Source: Nocardia asteroides
Lineage (GTDB): Bacteria > Actinomycetota > Actinomycetes > Mycobacteriales > Mycobacteriaceae
DNA length: 64,000 nt
Direction of reading: 5' to 3'
Assembly (NCBI GenBank): GCA_019930625.1
Contig: CP082844.1
Location: 6,510,001 to 6,574,000 of the forward strand
The notes beneath the pieces are model-generated. The model saw only the letters and a list, made by a program, of their open reading frames with translations. It made no database searches and was not told the origin of the DNA. Below, piece by piece: positions 33,888 to 46,024 of this stretch; positions within the stretch are counted from its first letter, which is position 1, and each line of letters begins with the position of its first letter. A program made the position numbers and the translations under genes.

Positions 33888-36800
33888 ATGCCTACTATCA
33901 CGTCGCTTTCACCGGCTTCGGGGCCCACGTCCGGAGGTAACAGCGTGCTGATCACCGGCGCCGGATTCAGCGGTGTCGGCCCCTTGACGGTGTATTTCGG
34001 CACGGCCGCAACGACATTCACCATCGATTCCCCGACGCGGATCACGGCGATCGCTCCACCCGGGACGGGCACGGTACAGGTCACCGTTACCACCACGGGC
34101 GGTACCAGCAACGGCTTCACCTACGCCTATCTCGCCGTGCCGTCACTGTCCTCGGTCAGCCCCCACTCCGGCCCGGCGGCGGGCGGTAACACCGTCGTCC
34201 TCACCGGTACGGGGTTCGCCGGAACCACGGCAGTGAAATTCGGTGCGACCACGGCGAACTCGTTCACCGTCATCTCCGGCACCCGAATCACGGCCGTGGC
34301 GCCGGCCGGAACCGGCACGGTTGCCGTCACCGTCACCAACCCGAACGGCACCAGCAACGGGGTCCCCTACACCTTCGTCGCCGCACCCGCACTCGCCACG
34401 GTGGCACCGGATTCCGGTCCCGAGACCGGCGGCAACACCGTCGTCCTCGAGGGCACCGACCTCACCGGCACCACCGCCGTCCGCTTCGGTGGCGCACCGA
34501 CGGCCTCCTTCACCGTGATCTCCCCGACCCGGATCAGCGCTGTCGCCCCAACGGGCTCCGGCACGGTCGACATCACCGTCACCACCGCCGGTGGCACCAG
34601 CAACCCCGTGACCTACACCTACATCCCGGCACCGGCACTCGCCACGGTGGCACCGGATTCCGGTCCGGAGACCGGCGGCAACACCGTCGTCCTGGAAGGC
34701 AACGGATTCACCGGCGCAACCGCCGTCCGTTTCGGCGCGACCCCCGCCGCCTCCTTCACCGTGGTCTCCGCTACCCGGGTCACCGCCGTCGCGCCCGCCG
34801 GAACCGGCACAGTCGACCTCACGGTCACCACCGCCGGTGGCACCAGCAATGCCCTGACCTACAGCTACGTCCCGGCACCGGCACTCGCCACGGTGGCACC
34901 GGACTCCGGTCCGGAGACCGGCGGCAACACCGTCGTGCTCACCGGCACCGACCTCACCGGGGCCATCGGCGTCCGCTTCGGCGACACACCGGCGGTCGCT
35001 TTCGTGGTGGATTCGGACACCCGCATCAGCGCTGTCGCCCCAACGGGCACCGGCACAGTCGACATCACCGTCACCACCGCCGGTGGCGCCACCAACCCGG
35101 TGACCTACACCTACGTCCCGGCACCGGCACTGGCCACCGTCGTCCCGGCCTCGGGACCGGAAGCCGGAGGCAACACCGTCACCCTGACCGGGACGAACCT
35201 CGCCGACGCCGGCGCGGTGCTCTTCGATGGCACACCCGCGAGCTCGTTCACCGTGGTCTCCGACACCGAGATCACCGCCGTGGCGCCCGCCGGGACCGCC
35301 GGGCCGGTCGTCGTCACGGTCATCGCCACGGGTGGCACCAGCAACGGCGTCCTCTATACCTTTGTCGCCGCACCGACTCTCGTCTCGGTCGTCCCGGGCT
35401 CCGGTCCGGAGAGCGGCGGCAACACCGTCGTTCTGGAAGGCACCGACTTCACCGGCACGACCACGGTCCGCTTCGGAGGCACACCGGCGGTCGCTTTCGT
35501 GGTGGATTCGGACACCCGGATCAGCGTTACCGCGCCCGCGGGCACCGGGACCGTCGACGTCACCGTCACCACCGCGGGCGGTACCGGCAACGCGATGGTC
35601 TACCGCTATGTTCCGGCGCCCGCGCTCGCCTCGATCGTTCCCGGCTTCGGCCCGGAAACGGGCGGCAACACCGTCATCCTGACCGGCACCCACCTCACCG
35701 AGACCACCGCCGTGCGTTTCGGCGCGAATACCGCGATCGCTTTTACGGTCGTCTCCGACACCGAGATCGCCGCCGAGGTGCCCGCGGGGACCGGTTCCGT
35801 AGGTGTCACTGTCACCTCCGCGGGTGGCACCAGCGACTCGGTGACCTACACCTACGTCGCGGCCCCGGCACTGGTCTCCATGGAGCCGGGCTCCGGACCC
35901 GAGACCGGCGGCAACACCGTCACCCTCACCGGCACCGGCCTCACCGGCACCACCGCCGTCACCTTCGACGGAACACCGGCGCCGACCTTCACCGTGGTCT
36001 CGGATGCCCAGATCACCGCCGTCGCGCCCGCCGGATCCGGCCCGGTGGATGCCGTCGTGACCACAGCTGGTGGCACCAGCAACCAACTGACCTACACCTA
36101 TCTCCCCACACCGGCACTGGCCTCGATAGAGCCGGGCTCCGGACCCGAGACCGGCGGCAACACCGTCACCCTCACCGGCACCGGCCTCACCGGCACCACC
36201 GCCGTCACGTTCGACGGAACGCCGGCGCTGACATTCACCGTGGTCTCGGATGCCCAGATCACCGCGGTCGCACCTGCGGGGACCGGCTCGGCCGACGTCA
36301 CCCTCACCACAGCCGGTGGCACCAGCAACCCGGTCGCCTACACCTACCTCCCCGTACCGGCACTGGCCTCCATAGCGCTGGACCCCGGACCCGAGACCGG
36401 CGGCAACACCGTCACTTTCACCGGCACCGGATTCACCGATGCGACCGCGGTCCACTTCGGTGCGAACGCGGCGGTGTCATACACCGTGGTCTCCGATTCC
36501 CGGATCACAGCGGTCGTGCCCGCCGGATCCGGCACGGTGGATGCCACCGTGACCACAGCCGGGGGCACCAGCAACCCGGTGACCTACACCTACGTCGTGG
36601 CACCGGCACTGGCTCCGATAGAGCCGGGCTCCGGTCCCGAGACGGGCGGCAACGCCGTGCCCTTGACGGGCACGGGATTCACCGATGCGACCGCCGTCAA
36701 ATTCGGTCTCACTCCGGCGACCTCGTTCACGGTGGTGTCGGATACCGAGATCATCGCCGTCGCTCCCGCGCAATCCGGCACGGCCGCGGTCACTGTCACA

Positions 36801-39800
36801 TCCGTCGGTGGCGACAGCAACGGCGTCCTCTACAACTTCGTCCCGGCACCCGCGCTCGCCTCCGTCGACCCCGGCTCCGGGCCGGAGAGCGGCGGCAACA
36901 CCGTCACCCTGAGCGGCACCGAGTTCACCGGGGCCACGGCGGTCGATTTCGGTGGGACAGCGGCGATCTCCTTCACGGTGATGTCGAGCACCGAGATCAG
37001 CGCCGTCGTGCCCGCGGGGACGGGCGCGGTCGACGTCACCGTCACCACTCCGGGCGGCGACAGCAACAGCGTCGGCTACACCTATGTGCCGGTACCGTCG
37101 GTCACCACGGTTGTCCCCGGCTCAGGACGCGAGACCGGCGGCAACACCGTCACCCTCACCGGCACCGGATTCACCGACGCGACCGCAGTCCACTTCGGCG
37201 CGAACGCGGCAGTGTCGTACACCGTGGTCTCCGATACCCGGATCACAGCGGTCGCGCCCGCCGGATCCGGCACGGTGGATGCCACCGTGACCACAGCCGG
37301 GGGCACCAGCAACCCGGTGACATACGCCTATCTTCCGGCGCCGACACTCGCTGGCGTGGCCCCGCGCTTCGGCCCGGAAACCGGCGGCAACACCGTCACC
37401 CTCACCGGCACCGGATTCACCGGGGCCACCGCGGTCCGGTTCGGCGCCACACCCGCCACCTCCTTCGCCGTCGTCTCCGACACCCAGATCACCGCCGTCG
37501 CCCCGGCCCGTACGGGCATCGCGGCCATAACCGTCACCACGCCGGGCGGCACCAGCAACTTCGTCGCCTATGGCTACACCCCGGCTCCCACCCTCGGCAC
37601 CGTGGCGCCGCGCTTCGGCCCGGAAACCGGCGGCAACACCGTCACCCTCACCGGCACCAACCTCACCCGCACAATCGCCGTCCGATTCGGCACCACACCC
37701 GCCACCTCGTTCACCGTCGTCTCCGACACCCAGATCACCGCCGTCGTCCCCGCGGGTACCGGCACCGTGGCCATAACCGTCACCAGCCCCGGCGGCACCA
37801 GCAACTTCGTCGCCTACGGCTACACCCCGCCACCCACACTGAGCAATGTGACCCCCCGCTTCGGCCCGGAAACCGGCGGCAACACCGTCACCCTCACCGG
37901 CACCAACCTCACCCGCACGATCGCCGTCCGATTCGGCCGTACCCCGGCCACCTCGTTCACGGTGGTCTCCGATACCCAAGTCACCGCCGTCGCCCCCGCG
38001 CGCACCGGCATCGCGGCGGTCAACGTCACCACGCCGGGTGGCACCAGCAACTTCGTGGCCTACGGTTACACCCCTGTCCCGACATTGGCCACGGTCGCCC
38101 CTCGCTCCGGACCGACGACCGGCGGCAACACCGTCACCCTCACCGGCACCGGATTCACCCGAACCACCGCCGTCCGATTCGGCGCCACACCCGCCACCTC
38201 GTTCACCGTCGTCTCCGACACCCAGATCACCGCTGTCGCCCCCGCACGCACCGGCACCGTCGCGGTGACGGTCACCAGCCCGGGCGGTACCAGCAACGGT
38301 GTCTCCTACACCTTCGTTCCGGCGCCGACTCTCGCCACGGTGGTTCCCGGCTCGGGGCCCGCGACCGGCGGCAACGCCGTCACTCTCACCGGCACCGGTT
38401 TCACCGGGGCCACTGCCGTGCGGTTCGGCGCCACATCCGCCACCTCGTTCACCGTCGTATCCGATACCCAGATCACCGCCGTCGCCCCCGCGGGCACCGG
38501 TACGGCCGCGGTCACCGTCAGCACACCGGGCGGTACCAGCAACGGTGTCTCCTATACATATCTTCTCGTCCCCGGTCTCGATTCGGTCGTGCCGAATTCG
38601 GGTCCGGTCGAGGGCGGCAACACCGTAGTCCTCACGGGCACCGACCTCACCGGCGTCACCTCGGTGCTCTTCGGTGCGGTCGCGGCGAGTTCGTTCACGA
38701 TCCTGTCCGGTACGCAGATCAGCGCCGTCGTCCCGGCTGGGACCGGAACGGTGTCGGTCACCGTCGTCTCGCCTTCCGGCACCAGTAACCGGGTGCTCTA
38801 CACCTACGGCGGCGCCCCGGCCGTGGTCGCGGCGGTCCTCGACGTGGGGCCCGAGGCCGGCGGCAACACAGTCGTGCTCCAGGGCGACAACTTCACCGGG
38901 ACGGTAGCGGTGAATTTCGGCGCTGCCTCGGCAACGTCCTTCACCGTCGATTCTGACGAGCGGATCACGGCCGTCGTTCCCGCCGGGGCCGGGGTGGTGC
39001 CGGTCACCGTCACCAACCTGGTCGACACCAGCAACGCGGTCCCGTACACCTACCTCGGAACTCCGAGCATCACCGCGGTCGCCCCGAACCAAGGGCCCAC
39101 CTCTGGTGGCAATACGGTCACCCTCACCGGCACTCGATTCACCGCCGCCACCGCGGTCGATTTCGGTGGGACAGCCGCGATCTCCTTCACCGTGGTGTCT
39201 AGCACCCAGATCAGCGCCGTCGCGCCCGCTGGAACGGGCACGGTGAATGTCTCCGTCACCACCCCGGGTGGCGTCAGCGACGGCGTCTCCTACGTCTATG
39301 TCCCTGCGCCGAGCCTCACCGGGGTGGTCCCCGGCGCGGGACCGTCGACCGGCGGCAACACCGTCGTTCTGACCGGCGCCGGTCTCACCGGTGCGACTGT
39401 GGTGCGTTTCGGCGCGAACGCCGCGGTTTCCTTCACCGTCGTGTCGGCCACCGAGATCAGGGCGGTCCCCCCGGCGGGCGCAGGCACCGCCGCGGTCAAC
39501 GTCACGACCACGGGTGGCGTCAGCAACAGTGTCGCCTACGCCTACGTCCCGGTGCCGACTCTCACCACCATCGTCCCCGATTCCGGCCCGGAGACCGGCG
39601 GCAACACCGTCACCCTCACCGGCACCGGACTCACCGGCGCCACCGCGGTCACCTTCGGTCTCACCCCGGCGACCTCGTTCACGGTGGTTTCCGGTACCCA
39701 GATCACCGCCGTCGCCCCTGCGGGCACCGGCACCACCTCGGTCACCGTCACCACCCCGGGGGGTGTCAGCAACGACGGCCTCTACACCTTTGTCCCGGCA

Positions 39801-42800
39801 CCGACCCTTGCCGCGGTGGTCCCCGGCTCGGGGCGGGTGACCGGTGGCGACGCCGTCACCCTCACCGGCACCGGATTCACCGGTGTCACCGCGGTGCGCT
39901 TCGGCGCGACACCCGCCGCTTCGTTCACGGTGCTGTCGAACTCCGAGATCAGCGCGGTCGCGCCCGCGGGCACCGGCGCCGCCGCGGTTACCGTCGCCGC
40001 CGTGGGCGGCACCAGCAACGGCCTGCCCTATGTGTTCGTCCCAGCGCCGGTTCTCGCGGCGGTGGCGCCCGCCTCCGGCCCGGAGACCGGCGGCAATACA
40101 GTCACACTCGCCGGCACCGGATTCACCGGCGCCACCGCGGTCACCTTCGGACCCAGCCCGGCGACCTTCTTCAGCGTGGTTTCCGACACCGAGATCAGTG
40201 CGGGGGTACCTGCCGGGATCGGTTCGGTGAACGTCGTCGTCACCACCGCTGCCGGGACGAGTAATCCGTTCGTCTATACCTATGTGCCGGCACCGGCCCT
40301 GGCCGCGGTGGTTCCGGATGCCGGAGCTCAGACCGGCGGCGACACCGTCACCCTTACCGGCACCGGATTCACCGGTGTCACCGCGGTGCGCTTCGGCGCG
40401 ACACCCGCCGCTTCGTTCACGGTGCTGTCGAGCACCGAGATCAGCGCGGTCGCGCCCGCGGGCGCCGGCACCGCCGCGCTCACCGTCACCGCCACCGGCG
40501 GAACCAGCAACGACGTCCTCTACGCCTACGTGCCCCCACCTGCACTCGCCGCGATCGTCCCGGATTCCGGACCGGAGACCGGCGGTAACACCCTCACCCT
40601 CACCGGCACCGGACTCACCGGCGCCACCGCGGTCACCTTCGGCGCGACACCCGCCCCTTCGTTCACCCTCGTGTCGGATACCGAGATCACCGCCGTCGCC
40701 CCGGCAGGCATCGGTGCCACCTCGGTCACCGTCACCGCCATCGGCAGCACCAGCAACCAACTCGCCTACGTCTTCGTCCCAGCACCCACGATCGCCTCGG
40801 TGGTCGCGGGCTCGGGACCGGAGACCGGCGGCGACACCGTCACCCTCACCGGCACCGGACTCACCGGCGCCACCGCGGTCACCTTCGGCGGGACACCGGC
40901 GGTGTCTTTCACCGTGGTCTCCGATTCTCGGATCACAGCGGTCGCCCCCGCGGGGATCGGATCGGTGACTGTCGAGGTCACCACCGCCGGTGGCGCCGGT
41001 AGCGGCGTCGTGTACACCTACGTCCCGGCCCCCACCCTCGCCTCCATCCATCCATCCGTCGGACCCACAACCGGCGGCAACACCGTCACCCTCACCGGCA
41101 CCGGATTCACCGGCGCCACCGCGGTGAACTTCGGCCTCACCACGGCGACACAGTTCACGGTGGTCTCCGACACCCGGATAACCGTGATCGCGCCACCGAG
41201 GACCGCCGCGGCGGCGGTCACCGTCACCACCACCGGAGGGGACAGCAACGGCGTCGTCTACACCTACGTCCCCGCACCCACCCTCGCCTCCCTCGATCCC
41301 ACCGCCGGACCCACAACCGGCGGCAACACCGTCACCCTCACGGGCACCGGACTCACCGGCGCCACCGCGGTCACCTTCGGCGCGACACCCGCCCCTTCGT
41401 TCACCCTCGTGTCGGATACCGAGATCACCGCCGTCGCCCCCACGGGCACCGGCGCTACCTCGGTCACCGTCACCGCCATCGGCGGCACCAGCAACGGCAT
41501 CGTCTACACCTACGTCCCCGCACCCACCCTCACCTCCATCCATCCCACCGCCGGACCCACAACCGGCGGCAACACCGTCACCCTCACCGGCACGGACCTC
41601 ACGGCAACCACGGCGGTGCGTTTCGGTGGCGTGCCTGCGGCGTTCAGGGTCATCTCCGGCAGCGAGATCAGCGCCACCGCTCCCCCCGGGGCCGGGACGA
41701 TAGGCGTCGCCGTCACCACGGCGGGTGGCATGAGCAACCCCGTCCCCTATGCCTACGTGGCGGCGCCGTCCCTCGCATCGGCGATGCCGGATTCGGGTGC
41801 GACCACCGGTGGCAACACCGTCGTCCTCACCGGCACGGGGTTCACCGGTGCTACCACGGTCGACTTCGGTGCGACCGCCGCGGTCTCCTTCGTGGTGGTC
41901 TCGGATTCCGAGATCAGGGCCGTGGCGCCTGCCGGGGCGACCGGGAACGTCACCGTCACCGTCACCGCGCCCGGCGGGACGAGCAACGGCTTCTCCTACT
42001 CCTACGTCCCTGCGCCGGTCGTCGCCTCAGCCGTCCCCGGCTCCGGGCCGGCAACGGGAGGCAACACCGTCACGCTCGTCGGCAACGGATTCACCGGCGC
42101 GACCGCCGTCCGTTTCGGCGCGACCCCGGCATCGTCCTACACCGTGGTCTCCGACACCCAGATCACCGCTGTGGCGCCAGCCGGTGCCGCGGGACCGGTC
42201 GCGGTCACCATCGCCACCGCAGGCGGCACGAGCAACGGCGTCACCTACACCTACGTCGCCGCGCCCACTCTCACTTCGGTCGTCCCGGCTTCGGGGCCCA
42301 CCACCGGCGGCAACACCGTCGTCCTCACCGGCACCGGCCTCTCCGGCGCTACGGGGGTGCGCTTCGGCGCGAGTGCCGCTGTCTCCTTCACCGTGGTCTC
42401 GGGTTCGCAGCTCAACGCCGTTGTGCCTGCGGGTACGGCGGGACCGGTCGCGGTCACCGTCGCCACTGCGGGCGGCACGAGCAACGGCGTCACCTACACC
42501 TACGTCACCGCGCCCACTCTCACTTCGGTCGTCCCCACTTCGGGTCCGGCCGCGGGCGCGGACACCGTCGTCCTTACCGGCACGGGATTCACCGCGGCCA
42601 CCGCCGTCCGCTTCGGAACCACCCCCGCGATCTCCTTCACCGTGATCTCCGACACCCGGATCGCGGCCGTAACCCCTGCTCGCCCCGTCGGACCGGTGGC
42701 TGTCACCGTCACCGGCCCGGGCGGCACCAGTAACGGCGCCGTTTACACCTATCTCTCCGCACCGGCGATCGTGGCGATCCATCCCGACCAGGGCCCTGCC

Positions 42801-43010
42801 GCCGGGGGCACCACCGTCGTCCTCACCGGCACGGGATTCACCGGCGCGACGGCGGTACGTTTCGGCACGACGGCTTCCCCGTCGCTCACCGTCCTGTCCG
42901 ACACGCTGGTCCGTGCCACGGTGCCCGCCGGGCTGGGCGTCGTCACCGTCACGGTCACGGCCCCCGGCGGCATCAGCAACGGCGTCCTCTACACCTACCT
43001 CGGCAGCTAG
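33888..43010 (+). CDS. Giant protein of 37 tandem IPT/TIG domains
   Basis: 3040 residues from ATG 33888 behind GGAGGG. The whole chain is 37 consecutive IPT/TIG immunoglobulin-like domains of 81-83 residues; the first begins at residue 2 ([20 protein letters not shown]) and the last ends at the stop (GVLYTYLGS). Each has V-P-x-SGPxTGGNTVx[12 protein letters not shown], [17 protein letters not shown] and VTTxGGTSNxVxYTYVP. There is no signal peptide, membrane anchor, sortase motif or any other domain. IPT domains usually serve adhesion or binding as parts of surface proteins or enzymes. Export, if it occurs, must use a route not visible here. No partner gene is obvious. Confidence 0.9.
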   Translation: MPTITSLSPASGPTSGGNSVLITGAGFSGVGPLTVYFGTAATTFTIDSPTRITAIAPPGTGTVQVTVTTTGGTSNGFTYAYLAVPSLSSVSPHSGPAAGGNTVVLTGTGFAGTTAVKFGATTANSFTVISGTRITAVAPAGTGTVAVTVTNPNGTSNGVPYTFVAAPALATVAPDSGPETGGNTVVLEGTDLTGTTAVRFGGAPTASFTVISPTRISAVAPTGSGTVDITVTTAGGTSNPVTYTYIPAPALATVAPDSGPETGGNTVVLEGNGFTGATAVRFGATPAASFTVVSATRVTAVAPAGTGTVDLTVTTAGGTSNALTYSYVPAPALATVAPDSGPETGGNTVVLTGTDLTGAIGVRFGDTPAVAFVVDSDTRISAVAPTGTGTVDITVTTAGGATNPVTYTYVPAPALATVVPASGPEAGGNTVTLTGTNLADAGAVLFDGTPASSFTVVSDTEITAVAPAGTAGPVVVTVIATGGTSNGVLYTFVAAPTLVSVVPGSGPESGGNTVVLEGTDFTGTTTVRFGGTPAVAFVVDSDTRISVTAPAGTGTVDVTVTTAGGTGNAMVYRYVPAPALASIVPGFGPETGGNTVILTGTHLTETTAVRFGANTAIAFTVVSDTEIAAEVPAGTGSVGVTVTSAGGTSDSVTYTYVAAPALVSMEPGSGPETGGNTVTLTGTGLTGTTAVTFDGTPAPTFTVVSDAQITAVAPAGSGPVDAVVTTAGGTSNQLTYTYLPTPALASIEPGSGPETGGNTVTLTGTGLTGTTAVTFDGTPALTFTVVSDAQITAVAPAGTGSADVTLTTAGGTSNPVAYTYLPVPALASIALDPGPETGGNTVTFTGTGFTDATAVHFGANAAVSYTVVSDSRITAVVPAGSGTVDATVTTAGGTSNPVTYTYVVAPALAPIEPGSGPETGGNAVPLTGTGFTDATAVKFGLTPATSFTVVSDTEIIAVAPAQSGTAAVTVTSVGGDSNGVLYNFVPAPALASVDPGSGPESGGNTVTLSGTEFTGATAVDFGGTAAISFTVMSSTEISAVVPAGTGAVDVTVTTPGGDSNSVGYTYVPVPSVTTVVPGSGRETGGNTVTLTGTGFTDATAVHFGANAAVSYTVVSDTRITAVAPAGSGTVDATVTTAGGTSNPVTYAYLPAPTLAGVAPRFGPETGGNTVTLTGTGFTGATAVRFGATPATSFAVVSDTQITAVAPARTGIAAITVTTPGGTSNFVAYGYTPAPTLGTVAPRFGPETGGNTVTLTGTNLTRTIAVRFGTTPATSFTVVSDTQITAVVPAGTGTVAITVTSPGGTSNFVAYGYTPPPTLSNVTPRFGPETGGNTVTLTGTNLTRTIAVRFGRTPATSFTVVSDTQVTAVAPARTGIAAVNVTTPGGTSNFVAYGYTPVPTLATVAPRSGPTTGGNTVTLTGTGFTRTTAVRFGATPATSFTVVSDTQITAVAPARTGTVAVTVTSPGGTSNGVSYTFVPAPTLATVVPGSGPATGGNAVTLTGTGFTGATAVRFGATSATSFTVVSDTQITAVAPAGTGTAAVTVSTPGGTSNGVSYTYLLVPGLDSVVPNSGPVEGGNTVVLTGTDLTGVTSVLFGAVAASSFTILSGTQISAVVPAGTGTVSVTVVSPSGTSNRVLYTYGGAPAVVAAVLDVGPEAGGNTVVLQGDNFTGTVAVNFGAASATSFTVDSDERITAVVPAGAGVVPVTVTNLVDTSNAVPYTYLGTPSITAVAPNQGPTSGGNTVTLTGTRFTAATAVDFGGTAAISFTVVSSTQISAVAPAGTGTVNVSVTTPGGVSDGVSYVYVPAPSLTGVVPGAGPSTGGNTVVLTGAGLTGATVVRFGANAAVSFTVVSATEIRAVPPAGAGTAAVNVTTTGGVSNSVAYAYVPVPTLTTIVPDSGPETGGNTVTLTGTGLTGATAVTFGLTPATSFTVVSGTQITAVAPAGTGTTSVTVTTPGGVSNDGLYTFVPAPTLAAVVPGSGRVTGGDAVTLTGTGFTGVTAVRFGATPAASFTVLSNSEISAVAPAGTGAAAVTVAAVGGTSNGLPYVFVPAPVLAAVAPASGPETGGNTVTLAGTGFTGATAVTFGPSPATFFSVVSDTEISAGVPAGIGSVNVVVTTAAGTSNPFVYTYVPAPALAAVVPDAGAQTGGDTVTLTGTGFTGVTAVRFGATPAASFTVLSSTEISAVAPAGAGTAALTVTATGGTSNDVLYAYVPPPALAAIVPDSGPETGGNTLTLTGTGLTGATAVTFGATPAPSFTLVSDTEITAVAPAGIGATSVTVTAIGSTSNQLAYVFVPAPTIASVVAGSGPETGGDTVTLTGTGLTGATAVTFGGTPAVSFTVVSDSRITAVAPAGIGSVTVEVTTAGGAGSGVVYTYVPAPTLASIHPSVGPTTGGNTVTLTGTGFTGATAVNFGLTTATQFTVVSDTRITVIAPPRTAAAAVTVTTTGGDSNGVVYTYVPAPTLASLDPTAGPTTGGNTVTLTGTGLTGATAVTFGATPAPSFTLVSDTEITAVAPTGTGATSVTVTAIGGTSNGIVYTYVPAPTLTSIHPTAGPTTGGNTVTLTGTDLTATTAVRFGGVPAAFRVISGSEISATAPPGAGTIGVAVTTAGGMSNPVPYAYVAAPSLASAMPDSGATTGGNTVVLTGTGFTGATTVDFGATAAVSFVVVSDSEIRAVAPAGATGNVTVTVTAPGGTSNGFSYSYVPAPVVASAVPGSGPATGGNTVTLVGNGFTGATAVRFGATPASSYTVVSDTQITAVAPAGAAGPVAVTIATAGGTSNGVTYTYVAAPTLTSVVPASGPTTGGNTVVLTGTGLSGATGVRFGASAAVSFTVVSGSQLNAVVPAGTAGPVAVTVATAGGTSNGVTYTYVTAPTLTSVVPTSGPAAGADTVVLTGTGFTAATAVRFGTTPAISFTVISDTRIAAVTPARPVGPVAVTVTGPGGTSNGAVYTYLSAPAIVAIHPDQGPAAGGTTVVLTGTGFTGATAVRFGTTASPSLTVLSDTLVRATVPAGLGVVTVTVTAPGGISNGVLYTYLGS
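33888..43010 (+). repeat. Tandem 246-bp repeat array, 37 units
   Basis: The array has a 246-bp period, with 249-bp units at 1, 6 and 33-36 and one 243-bp unit (32). Identity between units is uneven: 11 and 14, 16 and 17, 25 and 27, and 28 and 31 are close to identical over long stretches, showing block duplications or gene conversion after the first amplification. Copy number may vary between strains and assemblies may collapse it. Confidence 0.9.
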
Positions 43011-43040
43011 CGCCTTGTCAGCCGGACCCCGGCGGCTTCG

Positions 43041-43445
43041 TCACACTTCGGCCCCGCTGCGCGCGGTGTCCGGCTCACGACGGGCGTGCTCGGCCACCCA
43101 GACGCCGAGGCCGATCGCCCCGGCAACCGGCCACGACACCAGCCCGCCGATCGCGGCCGCGCCGAGGCCGCCGAAGTAGAGCAACGACTCCCGATCCGGC
43201 ACGCTTTTGCGCACCGCCGTGGTCGCCGAGGAAACACCGGTCGCCACGGTGCGCGGACCGGGCGGAAGCGGAACTCGCGCCATCCGCATGCCGAGCGTGG
43301 GAACCGGGACACGCACTGCGGCGCGCCTGGCGGCCGCGGTGTCCGATCGGGTCGGCGATCGGGTTTCGGTGTCCGGCACCGAACGTGCCTTCTCGGGTGA
43401 CTCGGGGCCGGATTCGCGGACCTTCTGAGTTGCTGTCTTGGACAT
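43041..43445 (-). CDS. Small membrane protein with basic N-terminal tail
   Basis: 134 residues from ATG 43445 with AAGGAAGGAG before it; the longer frame is not supported. The N-terminal two-thirds is hydrophilic and rich in Arg, Ser, Thr and Pro; a hydrophobic region follows (LLYFGGLGAAAIGGLVSWPV, then GAIGLGVWVAEHAR), giving one or two membrane spans. No family with a known function was recognised. It converges on the end of the IPT gene with 30 bases between. Confidence 0.7.
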   Translation of the reverse strand: MSKTATQKVRESGPESPEKARSVPDTETRSPTRSDTAAARRAAVRVPVPTLGMRMARVPLPPGPRTVATGVSSATTAVRKSVPDRESLLYFGGLGAAAIGGLVSWPVAGAIGLGVWVAEHARREPDTARSGAEV

Positions 43446-43838
43446 ACCACTCCTTCCTTCGTCCTGAACCTCGTCGCTGTTCTGCGATCCGGCCGAGCCG
43501 CAACCGCGAACAGTGTGAGCCGACGGACCGAACGGGCGTCGTCGGACCCGTTCGCGGCCGACGGCCACGCACGCGGGGGATCGAACCCTCGCCGACCGGC
43601 CCGTCGACGCGGCTGAGGGTCTGGAACCCCACGCGCGCGCTTGGCAATGGCTATCAGATTGCTGCGCACCATAATACCCAGCTGAAACCGGCAGGGCTCG
43701 AAGTTCTACAGCAGCTCTATTTGCCTTTCTGGTCCATTCTGGTCTCACTTCGATAGTTCGCTGGTAATTTGCTGACAGACAGAAGACTTCAGCCGGCTGA
43801 TCGACGAATGCGGCGAACTACCCCTGGAGGTCAAGGTC
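43446..43838. other. 393-bp divergent intergenic region
   Basis: It lies between the small membrane protein and the lipase, read outward. No coding content was recognised. A minus-strand GGTTCGATCCCC near 43565 resembles a tRNA T-arm but no tRNA fold could be built around it. The lipase ribosome site GGAGGTCAAGG is at its right end. Confidence 0.4.
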
Positions 43839-45074
43839 GTGACTCGTCCATTTCTTCGTGTTCCGTGCAGGAGACGCATCGGTTCGGCCCGCGCCCTCGG
43901 TGCGCTCGGCGGTATGGCACTCACGCTGCTGCTGGCGACGACGGCAACCGCGGAACCGGTGTATCCGCTGCCCGATCCAGACCCGTTCTACGCCGCCCCT
44001 GCCAATGTGGGGGCGCACCGACCAGGTGACGTGCTCGACGTGCGGCCCTTGCCGCCGCTGGCTTCCTTCCCCGGCGCCACCGTCAGGCTGGTCGAGTTCC
44101 GTTCCACCAATTCGCGGGGCGCGCCGATCGCGGCTACCACCACGATCGTCACCCCCGCCTTCCAGCAACCCGGCATGCCGCTGCTTTCCTACCAGCACTT
44201 CATCAATTCACTCGGCACCAACTGCGCGGTATCGCGCCTGCTCTACGCGAACGATTTCAATCTGTCGATGGCGACGCCGATGTTGAACGTGTTGCTGCAG
44301 CAGGGCTGGAGTGTGGCGCTGCCGGACCATCTCGGACCGCACTTCGCACTCGGAGCCGGGCGTTTGGGCGGCCAGATCACCCTGGACGGCATCCGTGCGG
44401 CGAAACAGCTGCCCGAACTAGCCGTTCAGCAGAGCCCGGTGGCGCTGGCGGGCTACTCCGGCGGCGGTCTCGCGACGGCCTGGGCGGCCGCGCTGCAACC
44501 GTCCTACGCTCCGGACCTGAAGCTGGCGGGCGCGGCCATCGGCGCCGCCCCGCTGAACCTGGTGGCGATGGCGGAGGGGCTCGGCCTCAACCCGCACCCG
44601 GCCTTCGGCTTGGCCATGGCGGCGGCGATCGGCCTGGAGCGGGAGTACCCGGACCGGGTGCCGATGAGCTCGAATCTCAACGAGCGCGGCCGCGCGCTGC
44701 GTGACGCCATGGCCAACAGCTGCACCAACGAAATCCTCGCCATCGGCGCAGGCGGCAGCGCACGCGAGTTCGTCGAGAACACCGCGATTTTCGAACAGCC
44801 CGGCGCTTGGTCGGTGGCGGAGGAGAACAGCGTGGAACTCTACAACGGTGCTCCCCAAACGCCGATATTCGAATGGCATTCGCCGACCGACCACCTGATT
44901 CCGCTTCATGCCATCGACAACACCGCCCGCCGCTGGTGCGCGGCCGGGGTGCCATTCCAGATGCTGCACGTGCCCGCCTTCGATCACCTGTCCGCGGCCG
45001 CCGTGGGCGCCCCCGCGGTGGCGGCGTGGCTCGGAGGCCGGGTTCGTGGAGAGCCCGCCCCTTCCAACTGTTGA
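43839..45074 (+). CDS. Secreted LIP-family lipase
   Basis: 411 residues from GTG 43839 behind GGAGGTCAAGG. The N-terminus is a Sec signal peptide (RRRIGSARALGALGGMALTL, LLLATTATAEP, cleavage near residue 38). The nucleophile elbow is VALAGYSGGGLATAWAAALQ with Ser; an acid candidate lies in FEWHSPTDHLIP and the His in VPAFDHLSAAAVG. This is the secretory lipase/PF03583 family of actinobacteria and fungi, which hydrolyses triacylglycerols or related esters outside the cell. Two cysteine pairs may form disulfides. Confidence 0.9.
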   Translation: MTRPFLRVPCRRRIGSARALGALGGMALTLLLATTATAEPVYPLPDPDPFYAAPANVGAHRPGDVLDVRPLPPLASFPGATVRLVEFRSTNSRGAPIAATTTIVTPAFQQPGMPLLSYQHFINSLGTNCAVSRLLYANDFNLSMATPMLNVLLQQGWSVALPDHLGPHFALGAGRLGGQITLDGIRAAKQLPELAVQQSPVALAGYSGGGLATAWAAALQPSYAPDLKLAGAAIGAAPLNLVAMAEGLGLNPHPAFGLAMAAAIGLEREYPDRVPMSSNLNERGRALRDAMANSCTNEILAIGAGGSAREFVENTAIFEQPGAWSVAEENSVELYNGAPQTPIFEWHSPTDHLIPLHAIDNTARRWCAAGVPFQMLHVPAFDHLSAAAVGAPAVAAWLGGRVRGEPAPSNC

Positions 45075-45188
45075 CGATGCGAGCCCCGCTGCGACCGCGC
45101 AGGTGGTGCGCTCCGGACCGCCGGAAGCCGTCAGGGCCGGATTGCGTCGAGATCTGCGGGGTAAGCCGTGATTACAGGAGGTGATGAC

Positions 45189-45515
45189 ATGCCGAAGGCT
45201 TGGACGGACAAGCAGGAACGTCAATACGAGCACATCAAGGATTCGGCGAAAGACCGGGGCGCGAGCACCGGTCGCGCGAAGGAGATGGCCGCTCGCACGG
45301 TCAACAAGAATCGTGCCCAGTCCGGGCAGTCCAAGACCGCGAGCAAGACCTCGACCGACGACAAGTCTCCGCAGCAACGCGGAGGGCAGCGTTCGCACAG
45401 CGGTGCGCAGGGTCCGACGCGGGATCAGCTGTACAACGAGGCCAAGAAGCGCAATGTCGAAGGCCGCTCGAAGATGACGAAGAAGGAACTGGCGCACGCG
45501 CTCGGACGGGATTGA
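45189..45515 (+). CDS. Small basic protein with Rho-N/SAP-like C-terminus
   Basis: 108 residues from ATG 45189, with AGGAGGTG ideally spaced. The N-terminus MPKAWTDKQERQYEHIKDSA and RGASTGRAKEMAARTVNK are basic and helical; the C-terminus (TRDQLYNEAKKRNVEGRSKM then TKKELAHALGR) looks like a small Rho-N or SAP-type nucleic-acid-binding helix pair. Such proteins are often annotated as plasmid stabilisation or stress proteins without proof. The next small gene starts 42 bases downstream. Confidence 0.75.
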   Translation: MPKAWTDKQERQYEHIKDSAKDRGASTGRAKEMAARTVNKNRAQSGQSKTASKTSTDDKSPQQRGGQRSHSGAQGPTRDQLYNEAKKRNVEGRSKMTKKELAHALGRD

Positions 45516-45557
45516 GCCCCACGCGCCGTCGAGGATCGAGAAGCGAGAGGAGTGAAA

Positions 45558-45800
45558 ATGGCCGAGCAGCAGGAAACCGGCACCGTCACCGGCACCAGGG
45601 ACAAGGATTACAACCTGATCTGGTTCGTCGAGGCGTCGCTGGAGAACGCGTTGCGTCTGGACACGTTCATCCGGGACGCGGAGCGGGACGGAGACACCGA
45701 ACTGGTGGAGTTCTTCCGCAAGGCGCAAGCCGACAGCCGCAAAGGCGGTCGGCTGGGTAAAGAGCTTCTGGCCCAGCGTCTGGCCAAATCCGATATCTGA
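45558..45800 (+). CDS. Small helical protein, possibly ferritin-like
   Basis: 80 residues from ATG 45558 behind AGGAG. Content is two or three acidic helices: NLIWFVEASLENALRLDTFI, RDAERDGDTELVEFFRKAQA and KGGRLGKELLAQRLAK. The first two resemble the helix pair of short ferritin-like proteins, but no full set of metal ligands is visible. It probably forms an operon with the basic protein at 45189, and a strong hairpin follows it. Confidence 0.7.
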   Translation: MAEQQETGTVTGTRDKDYNLIWFVEASLENALRLDTFIRDAERDGDTELVEFFRKAQADSRKGGRLGKELLAQRLAKSDI

Positions 45801-45821
45801 CGATAGACAACCACCGACGGC

Positions 45822-45850
45822 GGAGGGTGCAGCCCATGGGGCCACCCTCC
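45822..45850 (+). terminator. Strong GC-rich hairpin, probable terminator
   Basis: GGAGGGTG at 45822-45829 pairs with CACCCTCC at 45843-45850, eight perfect pairs, and the loop can pair further (GCCC with GGGC). It lies 21 bases after the stop of the small helical protein. There is only a short GTGTTTC after it, as is common in high-GC actinobacteria. Confidence 0.5.
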
Positions 45851-46024
45851 CCGCGTGTTTCTCCACGTCGTTACGCCGGTCCGCTGCGCAACGCGCCATG
45901 TCCTGCCAGTTCGCGGACCGGGCACGCTGTTTGCCGTTCCCCGCCGACCCGCCGCTCGGATGATTCGCCGCCGGGATGCTGGGTAACTCGCTCACGAATC
46001 TCGCCGCCGAGCCAAGGAGCAGAC

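Noticed and set aside
37122..41543. A 1473-codon open frame antisense to the IPT gene, and many 76-codon antisense frames at 246-bp intervals
   Set aside because: They follow the repeat period exactly and have the low-complexity composition expected from the complementary strand of a GC-rich repeat; no ribosome sites or family features.
33888..43010. The 246-bp repeat array as a CRISPR-like or satellite repeat
   Set aside because: The repeats are contiguous, in frame and encode IPT domains; there are no spacers or cas genes.
43555..43640. Possible tRNA on the minus strand (GGTTCGATCCCC resembles a T-arm)
   Set aside because: The T-stem does not pair and no acceptor, D or anticodon stems could be built around it.
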